The translations under genes and the position numbers were made by a program. Under the pieces are notes generated by a model. The model worked only from the letters and a program-made list of their open reading frames with translations. It made no database searches and was not told where the DNA came from. Below are positions 1 to 12,100 of a stretch of DNA of 64,000 nt, one piece after another. The stretch's first letter is position 1; each line of letters starts with the position of its first letter. Source of the DNA: Pholis gunnellus (Eukaryota; Chordata; Actinopteri; Perciformes; Pholidae); NCBI GenBank assembly GCA_910591455.2, contig OU342817.1:14581915-14645914 (forward strand), given 5' to 3'.

Positions 1-1403
1 GGTCATCTCTGAAAGTAGAAATGATGGTCAAGTTTATGTTGGTCTCACTTCAGGGACACACAATCCAAGAATGTAATGCTAAAGAGCCAACAGATCTGTG
101 GTGGGAATAAGCACAAAGATCTGAAAACCAAATTGTTGAACATGACAACAACTGCTCCACTGTTATTTTGTATACCAGGAATTGAGGATGGACACTTTAA
201 CTGATGACACTTAAGATTCAAATTCTGTAACGAGTGATAGTAAACACAAACGACAAATGATTTTGTTTGGTTACTAGCTTTTATTCTTTTATGCTACATG
301 TTCATGATTAAGCTGACGTATTGCATTATATATTAATTACCAGAATTTGGTACACAGCTTTCACATGCACACAAATGGTCCTGTTTTGCTCCTGAGTGAT
401 TTGTGATTATTATCCACTGACAGTCCTTTGCAACTGAAAGAGCTGCAATGGACAGAAAGTGTATTTGATGCACAGTAAGGTTTCACAAAGGATCATTTGT
501 AATAAGCATTACTATTATACTGCACAGCATGTTGGTTTTTCAACTAAAATGGATTTAAGATTAAGTTCTTATGTAATGACATTAATCTACAACTGTGTGA
601 ACTAAAAATGTTATGACACATGTAACATGAGGAGTGAGATGCTTAGCTGCAGACTGGGATCCTGTGCTGGCCTCTGATTCTGTATTTGTGTTTGAATGTG
701 AGAGGTGAACTGCACTGGTTGAAGAGTCATGCCTGCCTCACTGTGACTAGTCCGCCGTGTTGATGGCCTACAGGTTAGTGAACACAGGGAGCTGTATGAA
801 GAGATGTTGTCTAGACACATCTTCTTCCCTGATACCTCCCCTTGGAACAACAGCGAAACTCAAAACTGAACACAGCGTGGCACCAGCAGGCTGTGACAGC
901 GCCAAAGCCCTCCAACAGATACTCAGTAAGGAGACACTAGCACCCACAGGCCAGCAGGGATGCGCATTAGAGCGTATTAGCTAAAAGGACAAAGGTTGAT
1001 ACTCATTGGAACTAAAGGCAGACTGGGATTTTCCTGAAATGTAATAATACAAATCTGACCTACTTTTAATATGATTTAGCTTTATCTATTTACCCCGCGG
1101 CTGCTTGTGTGTATTGGATTGCTAACAGTTGGTGAGCAGGTGGAAAACAGAAAGGTTAGGTGACACAAGTGCACTGACTGGTGTACTGGGACTGGTGTTG
1201 CCCACTTAGAGGTCACAACTGGATCACAGTGTTCCACCTATCAAAAATATTGTGTCAGAATATCATTTCCTCCCGTAATAGTGGCTATAACGTGTTGTTT
1301 TGGTTACATTTTACACGCGGTTGAGTATAAAATTGAGATGATGGATGATTTTTTCAAAGAATGAAGTAGGCTAAAGGCATCAAATACAAATGTAACGATA
1401 TTC
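1..1403. other. Downstream flank of akna, no gene seen
   Basis: AT-rich sequence beyond the 3' end of akna. Open frames on both strands are short (under 80 codons), lack recognisable motifs and have no convincing splice structure. I see no exon of a neighbouring gene. Confidence 0.6.
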
Positions 1404-1459
1404 AAAATAAACAAAATGCTGTCCATCAACAAAAACATGGACAGCATTTGGTTTATTTT
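1404..1459. repeat. Near-perfect inverted repeat (hairpin) at the akna 3' end
   Basis: Arms 1404-1426 and 1437-1459 are reverse complements at 22 of 23 positions, with a 10-nt loop. An AATAAA hexamer lies in the left arm on the plus strand (1406-1411) and its mirror in the right arm on the minus strand (1452-1457). It could be a MITE remnant, a 3'-UTR hairpin of akna, or a small transcribed hairpin. Confidence 0.85.
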
Positions 1460-1496
1460 AACACCTTATATATTATACAGGTTATAAAATCCAAAT

Positions 1497-1502
1497 TTTA
1501 TT
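1497..1502 (-). terminator. akna: Candidate akna poly(A) signal AATAAA
   Basis: Minus-strand AATAAA about 130 nt after the akna stop codon at 1629-1631. A second minus-strand AATAAA lies at 1452-1457 inside the hairpin, so the cleavage site could be near 1480 or near 1430. Assigned from hexamer and distance only. Confidence 0.45.
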
Positions 1503-1628
1503 TTTGCAGTTTGATTTCAGACTTTTCTATGTATAAATATAAACAACCATGTAAAAAGCAATAACTTTACATACAGACATTCTTCATGTATCATTACACA
1601 ACGATATGCTCTACATAGGCATCAGGTA

Positions 1629-4600
1629 TCACAGTGCACTCTGCGCGTTATTATGGTTTTTCCTGCCCCCTTGTGGCTGCACACTGTGCACTCTCCTGTG
1701 AAGATGAGCCTCAGCCAGGTCAGCTGACAGTCTCTTGGCCATTCGGTCGGTGGTCCTCTTCATGCTGCGGGCCACCTCGATGGCCTGGTCCAGAGTCCTG
1801 TTCATTTCCGACTCCTAGAAAACAGTTCGCAAACTTTCCAATGAGCTAACCATGAAAACGTTTCACAGCAACGCCACACGTCTTGTATACAGGGAGGATC
1901 TTTTAAAATGTCAGAATAGTCAGCAGACACGCACGTGAAGAGATGAAACACATCTCACCTTGGTCCCTCTGCGTCTGCCTGTCCTGCTGCCAGTCTTTGA
2001 GGGCACTGATGCCGGAGACGGTGTCCGCTGGAAGTACACATTACTGGGCAGGAGAGCCGTGTCTGACTGGGTGGAGCGCTTTCTGTGATGGGACATGGAC
2101 CGCAGAGGCGGCTCCCTCACTTTATAGCTGGATTTGAGGACAGATATTGCTACTTCAACAGAACTATAAAATCGAATAACACAGCGTGTGTGTCTGCTTT
2201 CAGTAAGTGGTGTGTCTTAGTCACGCGTTTACCTTGCAGGCAGGCTGCTGGAGGAGCCGTAGTTGACCTGGAGAAGAGGCTTCTGAAGAGATGGAGAGGT
2301 GAAGAGAGACCATCTCTCTTTGGAGTTAAAACCCTCCATGACAGCTGGTGATCGGGGAAACATGAGAAGCACTACAGTGTGTATTCCAACACAATACTCC
2401 ACATATTTACATCCCTGGATTTTGTTTTGACGTTACACGGAAGGACATTTATGATGATGATGATGGAGATTCTGATGACAATTTTTTGTCTCTTCCCTGT
2501 TTGAACACGGTTATTCTTGTGCTTTTGTATGTGCTCTGAAACCAATTTGTATATTACGGATTTTTTAAACACAATGACACCGACATGATTAACATGAAAT
2601 GATAAAATCACTTACTTTGCGGTCTCTGCTGAGCGTGGCTGTCAGAAGCCTTTCCTCCTTTTAAAATGGAGTTGGTCAGACAAGATGTTTTCACTGAGTC
2701 ATTTCCCTCTGACCCTGAAGGAGCATAACACACGATATTGGATACAACATCCCTGTGTAAACGACATACATAATAAGAAATTCAGAAACAAATGGGGTAT
2801 GTACTGAACTGTACAAACCAGCTGTGGCTCTGACCTCTGTCGGACTGCAGCGCCTCATGAAGTTTATATTGAAACTCCGGTGCGGAGCGCACACTGCCTC
2901 TCCTGCTCTCTACAGGTGAATGGTGGAACCGCAACATGATCTCAGAGCCAGCTGTGTCACCGCTGTCTGTACCTGAAGAGTGGATGATCAAAACCATAGC
3001 AGACGATGGAAGGAATATATACGCACACAAACACACATATACAGATGTTGAGACACACTTTGAGACATGGAGTGTATTGCTGTAATTTGCTTGTTAGTGT
3101 TTTGTGGTGGAACCTTTGCTCTTGCTGGGGTCCATGTCTGTAGAGATCCAGTCCTCTATCCTCACCTGACTGGAACTGAGATTGCTCACATTCTGTGTGC
3201 TACTCGATGGCTTCCACACACTAGACGTTAGAATAAAAAGGGTCAGAATAATGACTGTATAATGAATAAATGGTAAGAACATGACGGGACTACCTTGGAC
3301 CTTCATCGGATATTGAGCATCTGTATATCTCATGGAAGCGTTTTACTGTATGTGCGGTTGTCTGGTTGTTATCCAACAATTAGTAAAGGTAAATATCAAC
3401 CAAATGTTGCATCAATACACCCCAACAATGGCCATTATACCAGCCAGCAGGATCAGCTCCCCACCTGTTGCGGTCTGATCTGTGGTGGGTCCGCGGTCTG
3501 GTTTTCGACTTGCGCTCCTGACGATCCTGTCTGTATTTGGAGGTGAGATAGTCCATCTTCTGTGCTAGGTGGGGCAGCTGGACCAAGCCCTCCTCCAGGT
3601 CCTTCTTCAGCCGGGATACCTCTGACTGCAAGGCCTGGATAGCCACACTAAACACACACATGAAAACACACACAGATGTACGGATGTTCACTGTGTAAAT
3701 AGGCAGTGTCTGCAAGCGAGTGTGGCTTCTCCTGCTCCTGAGCAGTGGCAGCTGAGTCTCATCATCTAATCAACTGCTGCAGCTTAACAACCCTGGCTTT
3801 CCTCACAGTCTTGGCCCGATCGGTACGTCTACTACTGTGGTAGCCATGTTCTCAAGCCTTAGAGGTGTTTTTTGAGTTTAAACTCTGCCTGTCAGCCTAC
3901 TGTTCTGGGTTCTCAGTCTCCTGCCTATACCTGCTTCCTCTCTTCCTGTCAATCAAGCCACTGGATCGGCCCCAAGAACACTTAACGTCTGCCTAGCCGA
4001 TCTGCCGTTATCTCCATGCTAAAAAACAAGTTTGCAATAAACCTTTTAACCTGCTTGCAGAGTCTGTGTGGTGCGTCTTGGGTTTCACTCAATACCGAAC
4101 ATAACATAAAGTTGTAGTTTTCAGCAGTTGCAGCGGTCAACCACCAACACTAGCAGCTCCTCAGCGTACCTATTACACGAGCAGGAGTACAGTGGGCTGC
4201 CTCCCTCTTCTGTATCCATGGCAGAGCTGAGTACGGGTTCAGATACGTGGTGATGGAGCCGGGCAGGCAGGCTGCGTTCAGCTCCTGTGTGGTCAGTGGT
4301 TTGGAAGTGTTCATTATTGCAGTAAGGACCAGATGAGATGAGATGAAAAGAGAACTTCGTAATGCGGGCATATTAGCTCACCCTGCAGCCTGACTGAAGG
4401 CTCCTTCGTGGTGCTCTCCACCCACCGCTCCACATCTGCTGCTGCACCAGAGGACTGTGTTTGGACAGATGGGTAGGGACTGGACCATCGCTGGCTAGTG
4501 AGTGAGGCTGAATGGATGGCTGTCTGCAGGTTGGAGCAGGAGCCTTCACTGTCTGAGCTACTTAAACCATCATTCTGGGACGGCCCACTGTAGATGGGAG

Positions 4601-7600
4601 GATCAAACTTGAGTTATTATCAAATTGATATGTAGATTGTGACTGTGCATCAACGGGAGCTCATTTTATTAAATACTTATGTATTTTATTGTTGCTGTGT
4701 TTATAGCTTTGTACCTTTCTGTGAGCAGATTTGGTTGAAACAGTCCAGAGGCTGATTGATTCAAGTAGGAGCTCCCAAATCCACTGTCGGTCTCTGGACT
4801 CACAATCCTCTGCTCCCCAGAAGACCCAACAACAGTTAAAATACGGCAGCGTGTGCATCCTCTACACCACTGTAACCTAAACACCATCCAAGAAAACCGG
4901 TTGCACAACAAACATCAGACTAAAACCAACTATCTGTGACTGACCTGTGACACAGATGAGGTGTTGAGAGGAGGCTCTAAGAGAATGTGGCTGTCTGAGT
5001 CTCTCGGTGCATCAGCTGACGAGGAGACCTCCACAGCCAGACTCACACAATCCCCCAGATCACATTCCCCCAGTGGGTTCAAGACACTATCCGGGGTGCT
5101 ACGGCTGCAGCAACAACAACAAGTGGGATATTTAGATATTTAGAGTCTGTGGAGTGGAGTTGAGGGGAGTTGGGGAAGGGTGAACAGTATGACATGGAAA
5201 GCATTGCATTTGGAGAGTGCTGTAGCTGTTCCCTATGTCTAGATAAACAATACAACAATACATGCTGTACAGTATGCAAACGTAGCTAATTTACTCTGTG
5301 ACAAAATTACGAGACGGATTACTTTAATGAGTCATGCATTATTTAAGAACAAAGGAGTACAGAGAAACCACAAACAGAGAGTCATAGCTCTTTTATGTCT
5401 GTCAGGTATTAATATCACATCACTGACCTGTCGTGTGTCCACTCCCTCTGTCTTGAGGATGAGCTGCCTCTGCTCAAGCACGCTAAGATGTTGCTGTGAT
5501 CTCTCACCTCTGACGAGACAGAGCTCGTCTCATCTTCAGCTTCCGTTGTCGGGATTTCCAGTCCTTCCAGAGAGCCCAGTGAGCTCCTGAAGCAGGACAG
5601 AGAAGAGCACAGAGACACTCGGTGGAAACTAACACCAACACCGCACCTGAAACACTATCTGCCCATGGTAAGGCTGAGAGTGTGCCTATTATCTGAGCAC
5701 AAACACACATGCAAGCACCACTCAAAATATCAATAGGTAGACACAATAGTGACAGTGATACATGCACAACAGTGGTGTATTATTTCTTTTCTCTTTATGA
5801 AAATAACACAAGTGCCTGTTCGGCTATATCATTCACGCTATTATAATATTGTTGGACTTTAAAATATTATTTACAAGTACCTTGAATGGCAGTAGCTGTG
5901 TCCAGTATTTTTCAGCATAGAGTCAGTTGTTATACGTTCACTGCTTTGCTGGAAACCCTCATCTCCATGGACTTCACTGGCCTCCTCGACTTCCTCCTCT
6001 TTTTCTTCCTCTTTCTGTGTCTCCATCTTATAACCCACAGTGGAAAAACCTGCTCTTGGCTCCTGACACATGAGACCCATTCAGATGATTTGCTGTTAGT
6101 GTAATCTCACACAGACACACGCTCAGCATTTCTTCAGAATTTATCACAATTGAATGTGCAGGTTGTGGATGCTACGAATGGGCTTCTACTCGTCAGCAGA
6201 GAGCAGGCTGCACACAGGCTGGAATATATACAACTAGAAAAGGCTGGATGCTGCAAAGCTGACCCTATGCTATTAATACCCTATAATACTAATACCATTA
6301 ATGTATGAAAGATGTGGAATATTTCAAGGTTTGTCAAAAAGCTGACAATACACTGAATTACTGACTAAAATGTGTAAGAAGAAGGTGAGGTAGTAGGAAT
6401 AGTTTGAAAAGTGGCAATGGTTCTAATCCGTATGAATGTCATAAAAAAGTAATACCAGTAATGTATTAAAGATGCGGAATATTTTAATTTTTTCTTGAAA
6501 AGCTGACGCTGGACTGCATTGCTTGCTGTTATATGATGAAGAAGGTGAGGTAGAGGGACTAGTTTGAAAAGTGGGAAAGGGTTAAATTCTCAAGAATGTC
6601 ATTAGAAATGTTATCAATACCAATCGCATTATTGCCTGTTAAGATACAGTTACCTTGTGGGGCTTTTAGTTAAAAAGAAACTAGTTCCAATCCTAGTTTT
6701 CTGTTAACACACAGTGAGAGTTGGGGGCTTTATTTTGAAAAACAAGCCTCATCCTAAGCTTCCTGTTAAGATACAGTTCCTTTTTGGGACTTTTATTTTG
6801 ACGGTAAAACATTGGGGGAAAGGAGGTTAAAGACAATGTTTTGAGAAGATTTTAAAGCCCGCCTCCACTCTTACTGTTGGGTACTCAAGCTCTGAACATT
6901 CCATGTAAAAAGGCGAGATAAGAAAAACAAAGATTTAGAGGAACATAGGTTCACAACCTATGAGGCAGCAAGTCTGTCTGTGAGTTGGTTACCTCATGCA
7001 AGGATGGTGGAGGTGAGGGTGTGGGCATGCAGAGAGGACTGGGCGTCATTAGCAGCATCTCTTTCATGGATGTGGGAGTGGAGGATGAATGGGGCGGAGA
7101 AATCTGCTCACACACATTTTTGTCTATCATCTCCTTTATGTCCTCAAGGTGCATCCCTATCCTGAATATGTCTCCCTCCACCAGCCTGCACACGGTTTAA
7201 CATACACAAAAACACACACACGCAAGAATGAATGCATTGACATGATACTGAAACGTTCACTCTGGTCAAATGGCGGGGTCTCTTTAACCTGTTTGGGTCA
7301 AAGATGCCTGTTTTCCTGGACAGGCCCATGTAGTTTTGCATCTCCAGAGCTCTGTGCTGTTCCTTCTTACTGATGTACTCTCTTTCCAGCTGGTCCTGAG
7401 CCTCCATTATGCTCCTCAACATCTGACAATGGACGTATTTTACATTCATGGACATGCAGAAGTGCACAATGTAAATTATAATGCACCTCAAAAACACAAC
7501 ATTGTGATGTCCTATATTTCCATATTCAGTGCATCTCTTAAAGAACTACAAAGAGGAAGTAAACAATACTTACCATTTGTTGTTCTGCTGTGCTCACTGA

Positions 7601-10600
7601 CATGATGCTCACACTTAATTTAAATCCTTCCACCTGAATAGAAGAAGGTTCATACATGTTTTTGTGCATTTAAGGGTTGAATATTAATATCCCGGCACAT
7701 CTTCAAACTTACCTTCTGCATGAACTGGCTGATGATGTCTTTCAGCTCTGCAGTCATGCTTTCACCATCACTGGGACCCTCCTCGGGCTGCTGCCTGATG
7801 GATGTTGTGTTCATCACCTGATTGTTGCTCTGGGGGGTTGTTTCTTGTTTCTCGCCAAAGTTTTCTGAAAACAAAGCAAGACTGGAGTAACACAAACCGA
7901 ACGTAGGCCATCAAACTATGAGCAATATGTCCTTGAGTCTTTGATGAACTTCCACATTTCCATCTCACCGAAGGAATTGGTAAAGATAATCAATAAAGGA
8001 ATCAAATCATTCTTTTTTTCTCTCCTGTCTCTTCCTCATCATTGCATTTGAAGAAAGTGAGATAATATTGTATACTTTCAGTGTATACATGCAAAGAATT
8101 TGTTACTTTGCGAATTATTACAACTTACACATGATGCAGTTACTGATAATCTTGTGATTTAAAGAAGCAGAAATCAATAGTGAACTATTTTCATGTGGTT
8201 TGATTGTTCAGTTTACAGGCATTGTTTTCCACCTACTTAACATGCTTCAAAAAGCTAAGAAAAGATGTCTGTCGAACTAGAATAGTTGTCACCTGACCCC
8301 ATTTGTCTCTATGGAAACCAGTTGCACTTCACTGCGTAATTTGCAGGTAGCGAAGCAAAGCGTCGACCTGTCATAATATCAGATGTCGGACACAGAGACG
8401 TACCTGATGGGGGAAGGTGAGAAGCCCCGGATCCAAGATGGCTTCCCTCAGCTAAGTTACCCTGATGATCATCATCACACGCTAAATAAAGCATCGGTTC
8501 TGAGGAGGGTTGAGCCTGTGAAAAGAGAGCCATAAACTTGTAACTTGCATCTAAAACATGACTCTGAAATTGCTCTGAGATTACGTTAACTCTTTACTTA
8601 CGCTGGTTCCTATTCTCATTTGATCTATAAGGTTCTCTGCTTCAGCATATTTGGTGAGTAATTTATCATATTCAGCCTCAGGAAGACATATGGAATGAGA
8701 CAAAATGTTAGTCCTAGCTACAATGCGCAGCATTCATATATGTTATTGTTTGAGGACTGACAAGCAAAGGAAATCAAAAAGCTGTAGGTACAGGTGCACT
8801 GTGAACCCTGAATGTGTTCTACCTGCAGGTGATGCACCAGTGCTGGAGCAGACTGTTTGTCCTCGTCTTTGAAGACGTAGGGCTTCACTGAAGGCTGGAC
8901 GGAATCCTCCAGGACTCTGTTGATCACCTCTAGCATCATTGGAGAGGACTGGGCTCTGTGCATGGTGGGGGGGCTCTGGGGAACAGGTCTTGCTGGTCCA
9001 TTTGGAGTTTTGGGGATTTTTACCTTGGGGGCAATCTTGGAGAAGTCAGGGAGTGGGTAATGGACTTGGCCTTGACCGTACTTCATGTCAGTGAAGGACC
9101 TGGTGCGCACAAGTGGGACTCTCTCAACCTGTTCATCCTCTTCGGCCTTTTCCTGCTTCTCTACCTCTACAGCACTTGTATCCTCACTGCCCTGTTCTGA
9201 ATGTAAACTTGCAGAGCTCGATACAATGCTGTCAGAAGCAGCAGAGGTGACAGGAGCAATTTCCCTTTCTGCTTCTTCCTCTGAACTTGATTTTTTTTCT
9301 GATGCACTTTTCGCATCAGTCCTGTCACAGCAGAAACTCTGATTAATCTCAGAATTACAAGCAGGGCTGTCTGAGTGGTTGCTATTAATTGTTGCGCTGT
9401 TGTGTGTTGGAGCCCAGCTAAAAACAGTGTCATCCACGCTCTCCAATAGGGACACCTCTGGCAGGGTCTCTGCCTCGATCGGCCTACGGGGCCGCAGCAG
9501 CTCCTCCTGGGAGAAGTGTCGCAGCAATAACTGGTCAATGTCTGAAGGACAAGGCCATGATGGGGCAACCTCACTCGGCTTGGGAGCGTCGAAAAGGTCG
9601 TCCCGTTTGGTGTTGGCATCCTCTTGTGACAAAGTCGCTGGTTTCTCAGCGTAACGCTCGGCAGAAACCAAGCGTTCCACATTATCTTCTCGATCTCTTG
9701 TCTTGCATTCAAGCATACCAGTAACATTAGGACTTGCATGAACCGTTTTGCTTCCATCAGAGCTCATATCGCCCTCAAGGTTCGCTGTTTGGTTGAAGTA
9801 GGGGCTTCCTAGGGCACCATCGAAAGGTAGGTCATCCTGATCCTCGTCACTAGTATCTTGCCCCGGGTCCTCATGCTTTAAGGGCGGCTCATCTTGAATG
9901 GTGTTCGGTCTTTGGGCGGACACATGCAATATGCTGCTCTTGGTCTTGCTCTCTACCACGTTCTCACTCTGACTGCTGATGACAATACTGGACTCTGACG
10001 AGGTGACGTCCAAGGCTGACAGCTCCGTGCTCCCTGCGAATTAAATGCCAAATTAGAGAGCAGCATAGAATCATGCAAAGGGGACATTTCATGAAAAACT
10101 CATTTGGGTATCTGGAGTGCCTACCAACCTTCAAACTGTAATACAAGACAACCTAGTCCGTGTTTTGTGGGCTGCCTGAATCAGAAACACTTGAGTTAAC
10201 AAGCCATTCAGATTTGGCTACCCTTCCTCTGTCACGTGCAGCTCATTAGAAAATACCGCCTCCCATCTGAATATCTCCACTATATTTTATATATATATTT
10301 TGAACCATATTTTTCTCACAAGAAAATCAGAGCAAGTGTGGATTTTTCAAGAGAGGGGCTTAAAGAGACAGGTGCTAAAAGTGAGCTTTTCAGCCAGAAG
10401 GGGAAAACAGACAGACTAAAAAAAACTAATTTATAATTTGAACATTCAAGCATGTTAACATGTAGTATGCACCTGAAAATGAACATAAAATGTATCCTTT
10501 TAGCCTTCCCACCATTAACAATGGCAACTCAAATTTGCTCAGTAACTCTGCCAATATCTCATTACATGTCACCAAAAAGGAACGAAAGCTCCAAAGAATA

Positions 10601-11029
10601 CAACAGATTTCCCTCATCATTGTTACCGTTGACCAATTTAATTTCATACCCAAGACTACAATCACCATGGTCTGTTATGAATCTGTGAGAAAAACTGTAT
10701 CTTATTCATAAATTCAAACTGGCCATGTGTTATAGCACTACATATAAATATTCATACAGTGTGATGTATAGTTCGGGTCAGATAAAACAAGCCAGTTCAA
10801 CATGACGGTGACCTCCAGACTTACCACTGAGATGGATGCTTGCCTCGGAGGCAGCAGACTCAGCCTGCGACAGACGTAAGGCTAAAGAATTCTCCAAATC
10901 ACTGAGGTGGAGACTTTCATCCTCACTTAGGTCGACAAAGATGCTGTGCTGAATGTACTTCTCCCAAAGCACAGTGGGCTTGTCCTCTACCTGGACATCC
11001 CCGTCTGATTCCTCCGCTTCTCCCTCCAT
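1629..11029 (-). CDS. akna: AKNA, AKNA-domain centrosomal protein, 21 coding exons
   Basis: Coding exons in transcript order: 11029-10825, 10033-8823, 8676-8602, 8515-8404, 7864-7713, 7633-7574, 7422-7289, 7185-6993, 6062-5881, 5586-5428, 5104-4945, 4869-4715, 4587-4382, 4284-4170, 3647-3465, 3220-3114, 2972-2835, 2714-2616, 2344-2233, 2127-1959, 1814-1629. All junctions are GT-AG and phase-consistent, giving about 1,370 residues (human AKNA about 1,440; AKNAD1 is much shorter). Seen: an acidic Ser-rich N-terminus; KYGQGQVHYPLPDFSK near the end of the 1.2-kb exon; the AKNA-domain core (LLTKYAEAENLIDQ, then RLVEGDIFRIG); SPETDSGFGSS; a basic coiled-coil-like block; and a C-terminus ending MAKRLSADLAEAHLHRR. 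The family was first described as an AT-hook factor and later as a centrosomal microtubule organiser; here the AT-hook core GRP is not seen. Synteny with gpsm2 resembles human AKNAD1, so the akna/aknad1 assignment is an inference resting on length and motifs. Confidence 0.88.
3720..4105 (+). repeat. Probable retroelement 3' fragment in an akna intron
   Basis: Lies between akna exons 3465-3647 and 4170-4284. It is GC-richer than its surroundings, carries AATAAA near 4034 on the plus strand, and ends in a short ATAAC/ATAAA-like tail near 4105, as LINE- or SINE-derived 3' ends do. The family was not recognised. Confidence 0.4.
6285..6830. repeat. Intronic tandem duplication (about 160-bp unit plus a second repeated block)
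   Basis: The block starting at 6291 recurs at 6451: the same AATACC-AATGTAT start, AAAGCTGAC, GAAGAAGGTGAGGTAG and GTTTGAAAAGTGG landmarks in the same order, 160 bp apart. A partial third start appears near 6618. A second pair of copies begins near 6639 and 6769 around GTTAAGATACAGTT. It lies in the akna intron between exons 6062 and 6993; no coding content. Confidence 0.65.
10077..10502. repeat. MITE-like interspersed repeat in an akna intron
   Basis: Begins AAAGGGGACATTTC and ends with the near-inverted AAATGTATCCTTTTAG, suggesting short terminal inverted repeats. The interior (a block about cacgtgcagctcattagaaa, and a near-end CACCTGAAAATGAACATAA) matches my memory of a common percomorph repeat that ends in ATGAGCATAATAGGGGACC. 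Family name not known to me. Confidence 0.55.
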
Positions 11030-11274
11030 GGACGCTTTGTCTTCACCTGTCGCAAGACAAGAGGTAAGAAAGGAGGATGGAGCACCTGTTCATCACTTAG
11101 CAACGCAACGTGTGAGCTGACAACATCGGATCAAAAACGTGCTACGATGTCAATTATTTAACAATCAATGCATTGTGTGGTCAGAGCTTTGCGTGACACA
11201 AGTGTGTTAGGTGTTTGTGTGGATGATGTATGTATGTATGTATGCATGTATGAATGGGTGAAAGTGTGTCAAAC

Positions 11275-11690
11275 AGTGGTGGAAAAGGTTTACTTTAAGA
11301 GTAGCAATTATACAATATAAAATGATTCCATTACAATTGAAAGTCCTGCATTTTAAATATTAGTCGAAAGTGCTGTCAGCATCTATGAAGAGTAAAAGTT
11401 CTACTTTTAACATGGCCCCTGTCAGAGTTATGTATTGTATTGTTTTGTATGTAAAAAAAAAAACAATATGTAGCCGATAGTAATAATCTATGAATACAGT
11501 TACTACAGCTGTCAGATGTATGTAATGGAGTAATGAGTACAATATGAATTGTAGTGGAGTTTAAGTTTAAAGTAGCAGAAAATAGGAATACTCAAGTAAG
11601 TAAAGTAAAGGTATCTTAAAACTGTATTAAAGTACAGTAGCCTACTTGTTAAATGTACTTAGTTGGGTATTTCTATCACCTGTGAGAGTG
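11275..11690. repeat. MITE-like repeat (CAGTGGTGG...CTCAAGTAAGTAAAGTA type)
   Basis: Starts CAGTGGTGGAAAAGG and contains AATACTCAAGTAAGTAAAG and AAATGTACTTAGTT toward its right end, typical of a very common teleost non-autonomous element rich in ACTTAAGTA-like words. It lies between the noncoding first exon of akna and the exon carrying the start codon. A diverged relative occurs at 33965-34215. Confidence 0.5.
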
Positions 11691-11814
11691 GCATGCATTA
11701 CAAGAAACATCTACTACACTGCAGAGTCTGTCAAAAAAGCTATTTCACATGTCAGTGTCTGTACTGATATTGTATACTAAACTTTCAGTCTCATATTGTG
11801 ACGCTGTAACTTAC

Positions 11815-12100
11815 TCGAGTTGTGAACCGGTCCTCCTGCACTGCGACATTAGTGTTGAGATCATCCGTTCCACAGCCATTGCTCTTGATCCTGACATCAT
11901 CTTGCATCTAGCTGCACCATCTCTGTGTCTTTCTCTCTTGACATATGGTTTCTCGGACAGGTTTAGTGTCTGTAGCGTCATAAATAATGTAGCCCGCACC
12001 GCTACGCTGAGCGTCTGGAGCCGGGCTGGCAGCGTACAGGCGGAGTCTAGTTGCTGGGTAACCTCCACCAAAAGAACTACTGAAGACATTAGTTTTTGTT
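11815..12100 (-). other. akna: Probable noncoding first exon of akna
   Basis: A strong minus-strand donor (CGA|GTAAGT at 11814-11810) precedes the akna exon starting at 11046. Joining the two does not extend the frame of the Met at 11029 upstream: in that frame the exon holds a stop (TAA) with no later ATG. So it is best read as 5' UTR. The right edge is approximate. It contains an open upstream ORF of 92 codons starting at 12089 that terminates 4 nt into the next exon. Confidence 0.5.

Noticed and set aside
4150..4371. Minus-strand frame starting MNTSKPLTTQELNAAC as the akna exon
   Set aside because: Its phase fits neither neighbour. Using the acceptor at 4285 and the other frame (ERSLPARLHHHVSEPVLSS...) makes both junctions phase-consistent.
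8601..8710. Extending the akna exon 8602-8676 upstream to encode TNILSHSICLPE
   Set aside because: The only acceptor for that version starts in phase 1, while the preceding exon ends in phase 0. The acceptor at 8677-8678 gives LQ|AEYDKLL in frame.
9167..9757. 196-codon minus-strand frame overlapping the large akna exon
   Set aside because: Shadow frame of the 1.2-kb akna exon; no homology or splice support.
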